The notes below the pieces were generated by a model that was not told the origin of the DNA, did not search any database, and saw only the letters and a list, made by a program, of their open reading frames with translations. Shown piece by piece: positions 22,786 through 34,114 of a DNA stretch of 64,000 nt. How positions within the stretch are numbered: position 1 is the first letter of the stretch; each line of letters opens with the position of its first letter. Source of the DNA: Lepidonotus clava (taxonomy: Eukaryota > Annelida > Polychaeta > Phyllodocida > Polynoidae); NCBI GenBank assembly GCA_936440205.1, contig OW387147.1, forward strand, positions 35,923,629-35,987,628, read 5' to 3'. The position numbers were made by a program, and so were the translations under genes.

Positions 22786-25495
22786 CTTATGTGTACCTAA
22801 AGACACATCTATTATCATGACAATAATTTATATTCAGCAGTTTTCAATTATATCTGAAACATGAAAAATACACCTCAGAAATAAGTGAAAACAAATGGCC
22901 AAGCATACATACTATGGCACCGATTCAAACAAGACTCGTTCAACAATCAACAGGAGTGTTTTCTGACCGACCGCTCCTAATCCAACTGACCACTCCTTGT
23001 GGTCAGCATACGGTCAAGTGGGGTTGAGGACAGGTGTCTATGACCTGTAGGCTTATCACCAATAACTCTGTTCTAGGTCAGGAAAGCCTGGTAGATGGAT
23101 TCAGGTCGATGGGGGCAGTAATTCCTGGTGTTTAAATGACATCATGTTTTGTATATGTAACTGACCATCTTGTTTAAGGGTAAAATGCACGCTCCATCGA
23201 ATATGTACACACATCTAAGATTTATGACCGAATAGCATTGGGAACATGTGATTAGATGCATTGTCTTTTTCAAGGGTCGTTTCTTATTGCTAATGATTTG
23301 TGATAGGCCGACACACTATTGTATATCCCCTCCCATTATTATAAAGAACCAGAAAACTGGTCTAATAGAGCAGAGGTGACGGGTCCCGTCATGTTCTAAG
23401 TCTTACTAGAAAAGATAGGTGTGATGTTGAAAGACCACCGGAACAACAGTCCTAAATGTGAAAGGTAATCCGTAGTAGATAGAAGTGATGGTTGGTTTAG
23501 GAAAACGTTTTGAGTGCGTGGGAGAAGTGCTTTCTGGGCCGTTGGGTGCTAGCCATAATTCTAATTGTACTATGGCATGAACTTTCTGAACTAGTCCCTG
23601 CCGTTTTTCACCAATTACATATGGCTGGTACCCAGGCAGTGGCCCAGAAGGGTGCTTCTTCTCATTTATGTTGATTCTGTATAGTTTACAGAGTTAGATT
23701 TTTGTTCAACATGCAATATTTATTTGTTTTCTTAGTGATCCAAAGGAGGAAATACAGCAGAACGGATAGCGGAGTCTGTTTTTCATAGCTGGATAATCAG
23801 GTGCTGTATAAGAATTGTATTCCGAAGAGAAGTATTTTCTCTCGCTTACACGACCATCAATGCCCCGAATGGTTACTTCTACAACTATTCAGCAACAAGT
23901 ACCCTGAAGCACACCTAACATAAAAAGCCCTCTCCGCCCCAAACATTACCCTGCCCTACTCGCCCCTCCTTCTCACTCTCTTCTGAAAAACCAAGAAAAG
24001 CCCCCAGGCCCTTGGCGGCCCCTGGAGAAGCTGTGCCTGACGCTCGGGCCCTCTTCCCTGATGGTAAGCACTTTGAAGCAGCCGCCGCCGTCCTGCCACC
24101 AAAGCAATTTGTTGGCTCCTTTTTCATTGCCTCCGTAGGCTAAGGACCATATTCCACTATCTGTTTTTACTTCTTATATTGAAAATCACGAGAAGGAATA
24201 GGCGCTAAAAACAGACATGTTACATATCACTAGAAAGTATTTCCAATTATCTTTCCAATGGTATGTATCATTCTGGGGTTCTTGTTATATTTATAACAAA
24301 TCTTGAAAATTTGCAAATTCCTAGAAGTCAAAATCGCCTAGTGGAAAACAGGCTTAATGCAGAAAGGAAACAGCGACTGGATGTCTGCCAAGCGGGTGTA
24401 ATCTTCTGTATGATTGGAAAATTCTCTATTGAATGTTTTTTTTACCTGTTTGCATTGAAAATATTGCAGCTTGTCAGAAAACGATTTGTATGACAAAGAA
24501 ATCGTTTGTCCGGCCTGAGTTCTGGAAAATAGCCTTCCCGTTAGGTTAATTTTCCTATACTACTTACAACTGACATTGAAAGCTTGCTTTTGTATGAAGT
24601 CACGTAGGACTCCACGTGAATTTACGTGAGGACCAAAGGAAGGATTTGAGACTTTGGGAGAAATTAGCGCGTCCATGATTTAGTACAGACCAGGAAGGAT
24701 TTTAAAATTGAGGATAAGTGTTTGTGTACAATGACAGAACAAGATTGCCTTGCAGTTAGGCGTATGCAAAGATCCTGAAAATTTCTCCTTTATTAATCTT
24801 TTCAATTCTGTGTAGAAAATGAACCGAAAAGCCTGAAAAGACTTTGAATGCTACATAACAACTTAACAAGCTACAAGACTTTTATGACTGCTTGGCAAAT
24901 ATCCCATTGTTTGGATGTAAATTCTATCCTAGTCCTTGTCAAGGAAGACTGTTATATAAGGAATGCAATAACGTATTGCAAACCGCAAGGTCAAGTCATA
25001 TATACCGATGCTATCGACGCCAAATGATATACTATCCACTTTCATTAAGCCCCAATACCATAACAAAATCATTAACGAGGATTTAATCCGACATCTGATT
25101 ATGAAAGATAACACATCATCAGTTGTATCTAACGACTCAGATATCTACGCATCTACTGTAGGTGATTCGTAGTGCGACGATAGAAGACCAGGCCGGAGAA
25201 GTGGCATTAGATACGTTTTCTGTGGATGACCTTTCCCGGAACACGCCAAACCCATTTAAGTCTTCTCACCAACCTCACGGCCACTCAATTTCCCATTTAC
25301 ATCAACGACAGTTGAGGACTAGAAATTTCAACTTACGTACAACCTTGAGGTACTTATCAATCATATTAAGTGCTGACAGCGCTATTAGGTGCGTGATAAA
25401 CTTTATGCTAAATGCCAGGAAATCAAACAAGCAAAATGCGTATCAGTTGGTAACTAACAGAATTACAGGACAATTCATAGTGTCGACATTATATT
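22786..25495. other. No gene established
   Basis: A GC-rich patch at 23925-24140 is open on both strands. The plus frame includes APGEAVPDARALFPDG followed by an in-frame GTAAGC, so an exon is conceivable, but there is no good acceptor. A plus-strand open frame at 25162-25620 has no recognisable motif and runs into the next MITE. Confidence 0.35.
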
Positions 25496-25773
25496 CAGGG
25501 TACCAACCAAAAGTCCATTTTCAAATTCCCTGTGTCATATCCAGCAAGTTGTTCAAATTTATATGCCTCTGGGTGCAGAAAAGATTTGGACAACCCAACA
25601 ACAAAAAGTCGAATCCCTAATATCTTGAGAATCAGGAATTTCATAACCTGGCCAAATGAAATTCCCTGTGTTTTCCCTGTGTTTTGGCAACATTTGCAAA
25701 TTCCCTGTGTTTTCCCTGTCAGGGATTTTTTCCCCCCCGTTTTCCCTGTTTTCCTTGTGTGGTTGGTACCCTG
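25496..25773. mobile_element. MITE with CAGGGTACCAACCA terminal inverted repeats
   Basis: The 14-bp ends are perfect (CAGGGTACCAACCA and its complement). The interior repeats AATTCCCTGTGTTTTCCCTG words. TATATT stands immediately on both sides, suggesting a short target duplication. The CAGGG start is hAT-like, but the flanking match is 6 rather than 8 bp. Related internal words recur at 33543-33619 and 59455-59549. Confidence 0.7.
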
Positions 25774-26366
25774 TATATTTGTACAGCTCAGCAGAGGTTA
25801 TTTATTCAAAGCACAAACCAGCCTACTTACAATTCAAATAATAAAAACAACAAAAACAACAAAAAACCAAAAAAATGCAACACACAAAAACAAAAACAGC
25901 AACAGGCGGCTGCTGGCAGCAATACCACAAAATCAATTTGCAGAAAAGGCATATTTTGTTTCCCCAACTTGATTATAAGTATGCTCTTGCGGGTAATTGA
26001 ATAGGAGCTTTTTGCGATATGTAAGACCACATGTCCTACGCCCCCCAGCCATAACTAAACAGCGGCAGGGCATTAGTCCTTATCGACTTGTGGCTTTAGT
26101 CTTCGGGGAACCGTTCATTTAACGACCCCAACAGCAGGGGGTCCCTCACTATTACCAACCAACAAATGGGGATCTTCATGGGTAGTAACTTTCATGGGTA
26201 GGCCTATCAACTTTCCTGGTAAAACATACAGCCAATACATATTGTTGTTTAAATCTTCAACCTTGTATTAATATCTTGGGGCATCTTTTAAGACTAGCTT
26301 CTATAGATTTGGTTCTGATTTTTAGCCATTTGTGTGGTATTTCTAAAATTGGGGCAGTATTTTCAG

Positions 26367-26539
26367 AGGGATCCTGTCAGTCAGTGCTCTGATGACCTCT
26401 TACTGGCCATGATGCCCTCTCTGAATGATAGATGGGCTGAGGTCATGCCAAGGTCAGCGTCCACTGATCCGAAATGGCGGCCAAAGTTTGCTGTGGAAAA
26501 CCATGGAAGCGGCACTTTGATGTATCGAGGTTTTGAAGG
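26367..26539 (+). other. Exon-like open patch (unassigned)
   Basis: The acceptor gcagtattttcag and donor GAAGG|gtaaaa bound 57 codons plus 2 bases. The peptide contains PSLNDRWAEVMPRSASTDPK and RPKFAVENHGSGTLMYRG. I do not recognise a family. The minus strand of the same patch is also open with a gtaagagg donor, so strand and reality are uncertain. AAATGGCGGCC (YY1-like) within it could instead mark a promoter. Confidence 0.22.
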
Positions 26540-26541
26540 GT

Positions 26542-29500
26542 AAAAATGTTTTAAGGGTTTCAGAAATAAAAGATAAGACAAAAGTTTACTAATCAATAAA
26601 CTGCAGCGTTTGATGTACATCTCAGTCACCATTTGAACATCTACAATTGTTCAATTTTCTGTATGCTAAGATCGTTGTTGAAAGTGTACCCTCAACATTT
26701 AAAATTTGAATCTCATGAGCATCGAATTACCTATAGTGTGTAGTCATAAATATATGCAATAGGTCGGCAAATGGAAAGCAAACAACAAACATGCAACATA
26801 AATATATTGATGAAAAACACTAAAAACAAGTCAATGCTCCTGGGATATGACCTTGAACATGGACCATAGCGATAAGGCTGGTGGTAGATCCTGGGTATCA
26901 GATGGTAGAACCACCTTGAGCTGGCAACCCATACCCCAGCAGCGCTACCCACAGGGGGAATTAGCTGGGAAATCAATGGTTCAGGACGACTCCCCTACAC
27001 GGCCCTTAAAGGGGATGTACAGGGCTATGAACGAGGAAAACAGACTTATCATCCTTATTACCAAATACTTCGGGTTGCCCCTGGATAACAACCTGATTGC
27101 TATGTAGCTGTGCTCTATGATGAGGGCTATTCCATCAGGCAGAAATACTGAAGATCCATATATATGTAAAAGTGTAAAGGAAGCTGCAGCAATGTTTAAT
27201 ATGATAGAAATGTGAATTGTTCGATGTGACTGACATTCTATAGCACTGGTAAAGTCAAGCAAATGCATAACCCTAAAACTAAAAGAATAATGTGTCATTT
27301 TTACAAAGGGGGTGGCCTAGTGTTGAGTTGCATTCCCCTCCAAGTATTTTGGATCAGGATGAGAAAGATAAATACTTCAGCATAACCCATATCCAACCAG
27401 GAAATATTTCAATTCATTTCCTGATTAAACTAGACGGTTGAATGGAAAAAAGAATTTACCGTCTTATCAAATGCTTTATTGTCCAATGACCTGTTCTTGT
27501 GACTGCTTTATGGTAAACAATGGCCTGAGAATTGAAAGCTGATATTTCGATGACTAGAGAAAGTATTTATGGAGGTGCAAGGGCAGTAATTAATCAAAGA
27601 GGCAGACCTAATGACATGCCCTTGTCTCGGACGGGTGTCCGTCTAGGGACGTCTGATTGTCAATAGACAAATTGACGTAATTAAAAATCCAATCAGTCAC
27701 TGTTGAATGTATTTTTAAGTTTGTTTTCCTTAAGCATCTATTTTAGAAATGTTAAGTCCAAAGTGATCTGTAACAAAAGATCTATAATTATTAGAGAGTC
27801 CTTGAGTAACTATATTGCGCACTTGTGTTATTCATCTTAAATCTGAACCTGAGACAGGAAAACTGACGACTTTAAGCTACGTTAATATTTCTAAACATTA
27901 TATCAACTTGCGAGATCTGCTGGGCTGTAAACTTCAAAAGAAATTATTTGTTGAAATCAGGATCTCGCTTGAAAGAAAACCAAATTAATGCCAAGGAACA
28001 GTGCAGTAATACACCCATCTATAGTTACAAAAGTCAGTATGTGGAGGTAGTCTTTATTATGCTAAGTTAAGATATAAAAAAAATTACGGTAACCTTTCAG
28101 GTTCAAATTACAAACAGACAGGCTGGTCAATCATCTTCAAAGAGCGGCTTAGTCATAAAGATGAAAAGTAATTATGTATTTCCACTATACTCATGAGTTT
28201 AAGGATAAAAAGTATAGTTTATTTCATTATGATCTTCTTTCATATATTTTAATGACAGGTTTTTAGTTGGGGTACGCAATGGGTCTAGTCTTAACCTTCA
28301 CAATCAATCTCACGCATCGAGGCCCAAATCAAAATCAACCATCTGAATCCCCTTTTTTAAATCCAGAAGTGATAAACGTTAATTCCATCCTCATTCAATG
28401 AGGAAAATTTTGTTCGTAGTCACTGTTCACGTTTCAGAGGTGTTCACTAGGGGAGATGGCGTTGTGCCATATCCTGGCGCAAACTGCTTGGTCTATGAAA
28501 CAGGTATTTAGAAAGAAATCGGAAAATGGTCAGACGTATTTATCAGTACCAAGATCAAACAGTTTCATTTGGTAACAGCTAATAATATTATTCATTTCCT
28601 AATAGAACTTTTCGAGATCTGTTGAAAAGCAACAGATCAAGAAAAGGAAATGATAGAAAACAGGGAGTCTACATTACATCTTCCCAACGCCGATAAGAGT
28701 GTGAAGCTAACACTGTTGTTTCCTTCCTATCCTTTCAGGCCTTAAAAAGGGGTAGTAATGCCTCAATCCCTTCAGGGTACGTGCACATCATTACAATGTT
28801 AATGCCTAACGCTTGATTGGGCCGGTTAAGAAAGATGTGAAAAGGGATAAGATTACAAACACAAGTGGTAAAAAGAGGAACAAACATAAGAAATGAAATA
28901 AACAAAGAAGTGGCTAAAATTAGGTTATTTGTGGCAAAGACTGGAAGATTGCAATAATTAGGTAAAGGCTGGTGCAATCATGGCGTGGGTAGGAGAACCG
29001 TGAAGGCATTGTTCTACTGGAACATGAACCAACTCAATTACAGCTGGAAAATGGGTCAGTGTTCAAGAAAAAAAGTATTTTTTGTGTTCTTACCATAATA
29101 CCCGTCGAGGGTAAAGGATACAGCACAAAGGCAGATCATTCATCATTTACGATTTTAAAAATGCTACCCTGCCAAAGACATTTCTCAGTGCATCTAAGCA
29201 ATGCGAATATTTTATGAAGTAAATCAGATCAGGGGCCCCGGAAGGACATTCACAAAAGTGAGACCACCCATTATTTTCTCCTCAATAGTTCCGCCTCCTT
29301 GTCATTGGACATTTTTATATGTTCTGGTACTCAGTCCATCATTTTATGCAGACAGAATAATACATTTATGTATCGTCCAAAAATAATTTCTGCACAAATA
29401 AACGGGACTATGATACACAAATGCACATGCACTGTTTAACATGATTATTTCTACACTAAGATGAAATAATTTGGGTATATATATATGCCTGAACGTTTTG

Positions 29501-30364
29501 CAAATTTATTATCCAGCATTACAACTCATAAAAGGACAACTTCTTATTATTGACAATAATGCATAGTCGTTTACATCGTTCATGTATTCCTGCAAAGCTC
29601 ACCGTGTTTTGTGCGCTTAGAAATAAGAGCACTGTACCAATAATCATACATCTATTCATGCAAGTACATTCAACAAAGAACAACGTGACGGAGGTTTTTA
29701 AATCACGAGATTATTTGATGCAATGAAACATTTTCTGCAGATGAAATGCACAGACATGCAATATCTACAGTTCAATATACTATTGGATCTACATCACTAG
29801 GCGACTGCAGATAACAAAAGGGAGTAAATAAATACTGGGTCTGATATCAATGCAACACAAGGCAACTGACAGCTCAATGCCCTTTTGGGGTAAACTGAAG
29901 TCTTAGAATGATGGCGGAGGTCGACCATAGGGGGTTCTTAGTTACAAGGTTATTCATGAAGAAGTGGTAAGAGGCCCTTCTTGTCATTCTCCTCTAGGTC
30001 CCTCTCTAAGTGTCCTGGGTGACGTCCGACTACCAAGTAAATAACCCATCGACTCGGTCAAATGTCAGCATATCGACCGACAGAACAGGATCAACGTCTG
30101 GGAGGCTGGAGAATGCAGAGTTCGAGACCTATAGCAAACTTTTGGTTCGGAGAGGTATGGCCTTCCAAACCGACCTATGGGAAATCTTTGACTGCTCTGC
30201 TATTGACAGAGTTCGCAAACAACTGCTGCAGCTCCATTTGAAAGGCTATGGTATCTTGTTATTTCCTTTCGGTTTGAAGAGCAGCTTCTTGGGATATTGT
30301 AAAATCAGAATAGAGTGACTAAATTATGGAGCCACAAAACAAAAGGGTTATACTTTCTTTGAAC
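26542..30364. other. No gene established
   Basis: Open frames at 26847-27107 and 30010-30318 (plus strand) lie in slightly GC-richer patches with no clear splice sites or motifs. The rest is AT-rich and featureless to my reading. Confidence 0.4.
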
Positions 30365-30540
30365 TGACTGTTTAAGGTCCATAAAGAATTTCAGATTTAA
30401 AATCAATAACAATAATAATTATTGTTATTGTTTTTAAATCTGAAATTATTTCAGATTTAAAAACAATAAGATAACTTGATGTTCCTTCCGCCCAATGTTC
30501 GGGCCATAGTTTTACGGTGAGCCCTCACCTTAAACAGTCA
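30365..30540. mobile_element. Palindromic MITE with TGACTGTTTAAGGT ends
   Basis: Perfect 14-bp ends lie at 30365-30378 and 30527-30540. Just inside, 30387-30447 is a near-perfect 61-bp palindrome centred at 30417 (ATTTCAGATTTAAAA...AACAATAAT and complement). A third arm of the same word follows at 30449-30470. The whole can fold into alternative cruciforms. Target duplication not identified. Confidence 0.65.
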
Positions 30541-30949
30541 AATATCTAATTCCTATTTCTAGAGCCCAAGCACTAACAAGTAATATGCCCTTCGCGTGAT
30601 ACAAAAAACCTACATCCGCAGAGGCAGGAACATTTTATGCTAACATATCTCACAAAAACCTTTTGTCTTCATTCAAGACATTGATACTTAGAAACAAATA
30701 TTCGATTGAGTGCAAATATCATGCAATGGCGTGCAATACAACGTTTGGTGAAACGATGTTGCGTGTCCCTATCATAATCGGATTCAAAAAAACGTAATAT
30801 GTATCAAAGACTATGGCAAAGGGTAAACGCAGGACTGCATGAAAGCCTAAATATAGGACTTACTGGATTCATGATAAATATAAGGTTGATGTTTTATTTT
30901 GGTCCCATTATAGAGGAAACAATCTGCATGTTATGTTCACAAATTCCAT

Positions 30950-31215
30950 TCGGGAAAGTAACTGGATAAGTGCAGTGGGATAAATTGTAGACGGATAAAC
31001 AGAATAGGAAAATAAAACATCTACAGTCAGCTCAACTTTGGGGTTTTCTGGTCGTAATTTGTATATTATTCAGGGGAGGCTTAGGGGACAATTTCATAGG
31101 AAAAATAGCTAGATAAGTATTTTGGGATAAAGTATAGGTAGACAAAGAATAGGAAAATACAATTTTTTTTTAGTCAAGTCAACATTAAGGTTTTCGGGGT
31201 GTAATTGATTTCTCC
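30950..31215. repeat. Diverged tandem duplication, about 130-150-bp unit
   Basis: Two consecutive segments share the ordered words GGGATAAA, AATAGGAAAATA, GTCA..TCAAC and TTTTC.GG.GTAATT, at about 30978-31060 and 31128-31210. Divergence is moderate, so the duplication is old. Confidence 0.5.
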
Positions 31216-31446
31216 AGGGAAGGGTTAGGGTTCTGGTAGCCGGTAGACCCAAGCTGCAGGGCGTCCCCCCTCCAGCCCTGATTGGGGTACTCGGAGTCTC
31301 ATGTCAACACGAGACGCGCTACTAAGTCCCTCAAGGACTTCCACGACATGAGGCTGGGGGGTCGTTGGGGACTGGCCGAATAACCTTAATCAGGGTACTC
31401 TTACCACTGGGTCACCCCCCCCCCAAACCAAAACAGGGTGTCCAAT

Positions 31447-32493
31447 ACGGTGACAGGACAACTACCCCTGGGACAACTACCCCTGGGACAACTACCCCTG
31501 GGACAACTACCCTGGGGACAACTACCCCCTAGGACAACTACCCCTTAGGACTATTACCCCCTAGGACTATTACCCCCATAGGACTATTACCCCCATAGGA
31601 CAACTACCCCTGGGACAACTACCCCTTAGGACAACTACCCCTTAGGACAACTACCCCTATGGGTAGGACAACTACCCCCACAGGACAACTACCCCTATGG
31701 GACAACTACCCCTTTAGATAGGACAACTACCCCTATATATAGGACCATTACCCATTTAGGACAATTACCCCTACAGATAGGACAACTACCCCTATGATAG
31801 GACAACTACCCCCCTTGATAGGACAACTACCCCCATAGGTAGGACAACTACCCCCCTTGATAGGACAACTACCCCCTTTGATAGGACAACTACCCCCCTT
31901 GATAGGACAACTACCCCTATTGGTAGGACAACTACCCCCCTTTGATAGGACAATTACCCCCTTTAGTAGGACAACTACCCCCCTTTGATAGGACAATTAC
32001 CCCTTTAGTAGGACAACTACCCCCTTTGATATAACAACTACACCCATTGGTAGGCCTACCCCTCCTTTGCCCTGCCCTGAACACCAAGGGCAGGTCCTAC
32101 CAATGGGGGTAGTTGTCCTACCAATAGGGGTAGTTGTCCTATTTATGGGGGTAGTTGTCCTATTAAGGGGGGTAGTTGTCCTATCAAAGGGGGTAGTTGT
32201 CCTAAAGGGGTAATTGTCCTCCCTATAGGGGTAATTGTCCTATCTAGAGGGGTAGTTGTCCTAAGGGGTAGTTGTCCTACCTATAGGGGTAATTGTCCTA
32301 AGGGGTAATTGTCCTAAGGGGTAGTTGTCCCAGGGGTAGTTGTCCTATAGGGGTAATAGTCCTAGTGGGTAATAGTCCTAGTGGGTAATAGTCCTAGTGG
32401 GTAGTTGTCCCAGGGGTAGTTGTCCCAGGGGTAGTTGTCCCAGGGGTAGTTGTCCCAGGGGTAGTTGTCCCAGGGGTGATTGTCCTAGAATCG
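31447..32493. repeat. Foldback minisatellite element, copy 1
   Basis: 31447-32050 is a run of about forty GGACAACTACCCC units separated by short variable linkers (ATAGGT, TTGATA, CTTA and similar). 32098-32493 is the same unit as its complement (GGGGTAGTTGTCC). The non-repeat centre includes CCCCTCCTTTGCCCTGCCC and GGGCAGGTCCTACCAATGGG. The outer edges ACGGTGACAGG and CCTAGAATCG are shared with copy 2 at 41816-42502, as is the centre, so this is a defined dispersed element. A single strand could fold into a hairpin of several hundred bases. It is not a CRISPR array, because linkers are too short, the direction switches and the units vary. Confidence 0.9.
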
Positions 32494-34110
32494 TCAAATA
32501 CATGTCAGTGAAACGGGCAAATTGGGGTGGATAACCAAATTTCAAGGTCAGTTGTTGCAGCTTGTCAAGAGAGGGATTTTAAACCATAATGGCTAAATCT
32601 AATTTACAAGACTTGATTTTGTGACGATACCTGCCTTCTTCAAATAGTTTGTGGGTATGACGTTTGCACCATACCACATAACATGGCAGAGAGGTACATC
32701 AGTATGAATTTAATCCTGTTATAAGAACGAAAACACCTTTCGAATTCTGAAATCAATATGGGAGAAGAGGCAGTAATGTTTACAGAAAATACTTGCTCAG
32801 GGATTAAGATTGGAACCATATTTCCTAGGAATACCATGCCGAGATCGACTTCATGCCTACACTACGTAGTGCATGCAATGCCGTAAATAATTGTTTGAGT
32901 TCGTTTTGTGGTATTCAGCACAGAACCCGACTGGCATGACAGGAAACATGAATGGCGAGGGCTGCGAAACAGCTATATACCCGACGTCATGACAAGCATA
33001 AAAGAATGTGCTTATAAATTGTCACACATAAGGAGGATTATGAATATGAAAACGATGCGACCATCTCTAAATTTCCATTTCCATATACTACTAGCATGTC
33101 ACATGTATAACATGTTCAATGCAGGGCGACAACCCCCTATTTCTGTATACTGATATGTCGTTGCACACTACTCAGATTATTTTGCACACATTGCCTCTTT
33201 ATGAAATACTTTGTAAATGATCACAGTTATATATGTGAATATTTTCATGATTGCTAAAAGGTCTTGTACTTGGTCATAATTGTACACCCATGCAAATACA
33301 TATTTCCATAAACTACTTACAAAACCATTTATTCAAGTGTCATGCATACATTAAACTCAATTCAAGCTATGTTGTCACGTACATAGCGTAGTTTGTTTAG
33401 GCGATGTCGCGCATATAGGCAGCACCATTGACATGACGTCAAGCGTTACGACAGAATATTTGTGGGCGTGTGTGTGACACCGCCTGTATTACAAGTGTTA
33501 TACAAACATCATCGCGTCTGTAAGATCAAATTGTGTAAGCGACAGTCCCCAAAGCCCGATTTCCCTGTTTGGGACTTTTTTTTGCCATTTTCCCTGTCTT
33601 CCCTGTGCTGTGGGGACCCTTACACACGGTATGCAAGGATAAACTAAACTTAATTTAGACAGCAAAAGTATTGTGTATAACCTTACAACAAATTTTGGGC
33701 AAAAAATGGGTTTACCACCCCCACACTATGCCTGTTTGAACTGTCAATACGTACGCATCTTGAGGGGCGTCTGTAAAGGATATGAGAGGATTGGGGTAAG
33801 AACCCAGATAGTGTTTTCGGCCTGAGTGGGGCTGAACCAGCCCAATCACACACCCCAATCACACACACCACTCGCCCTACAGGACAGGTTGACACAAACA
33901 TCGGTCAGATCAGCCCCGGGCACCCCTCACATCGATCACACAGGACGGCCTTCTTCAGGGGCTACTATTATTTGCCGAGAATATTGGCAGATACATGGCC
34001 AAAGACCACGGGTAGGGTCACGAACCTATCCTAGCTGTCAGTATCTGTGGTGATAAGCTTTCAACGGTTGTGTTTCTTTCGATAGAAAGCTATAAGGGGA
34101 TGTTTCCCCC
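32494..34110. other. No gene seen
   Basis: AT-rich DNA with short open frames only. It includes a small MITE-like remnant listed separately and a CpG-richer piece around 33820-34030 with tandem CCCAATCACACAC words. Confidence 0.45.
33543..33619. mobile_element. Remnant of the TTCCCTGTTTTCCCTG MITE family
   Basis: GTCCCCA (33545) and TGGGGAC (33611) bracket TTTCCCTG, CCATTTTCCCTGTCTTCCCTG and a T-run in the same order as the right half of the element at 25496-25773. It looks like a shortened or related copy. Confidence 0.4.
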
Positions 34111-34114
34111 TTAA

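Noticed and set aside
23925-24140. GC-rich plus-strand open frame with an internal GTAAGC
   Set aside because: Open on both strands and without a good acceptor. Composition alone can explain it.
31220-31440. Second possible tRNA-derived head on the minus strand (GACCCAGTGGTAAGAG)
   Set aside because: A-box-like only. B-box and tail not found. The GC-rich block has hairpin potential but no firm identity.
31447-32493. CRISPR-like look of regularly repeated units
   Set aside because: Units are about 13 bp with 2-8 bp linkers, vary in sequence and reverse orientation in the middle. There are no spacers of uniform length and the context is eukaryotic.
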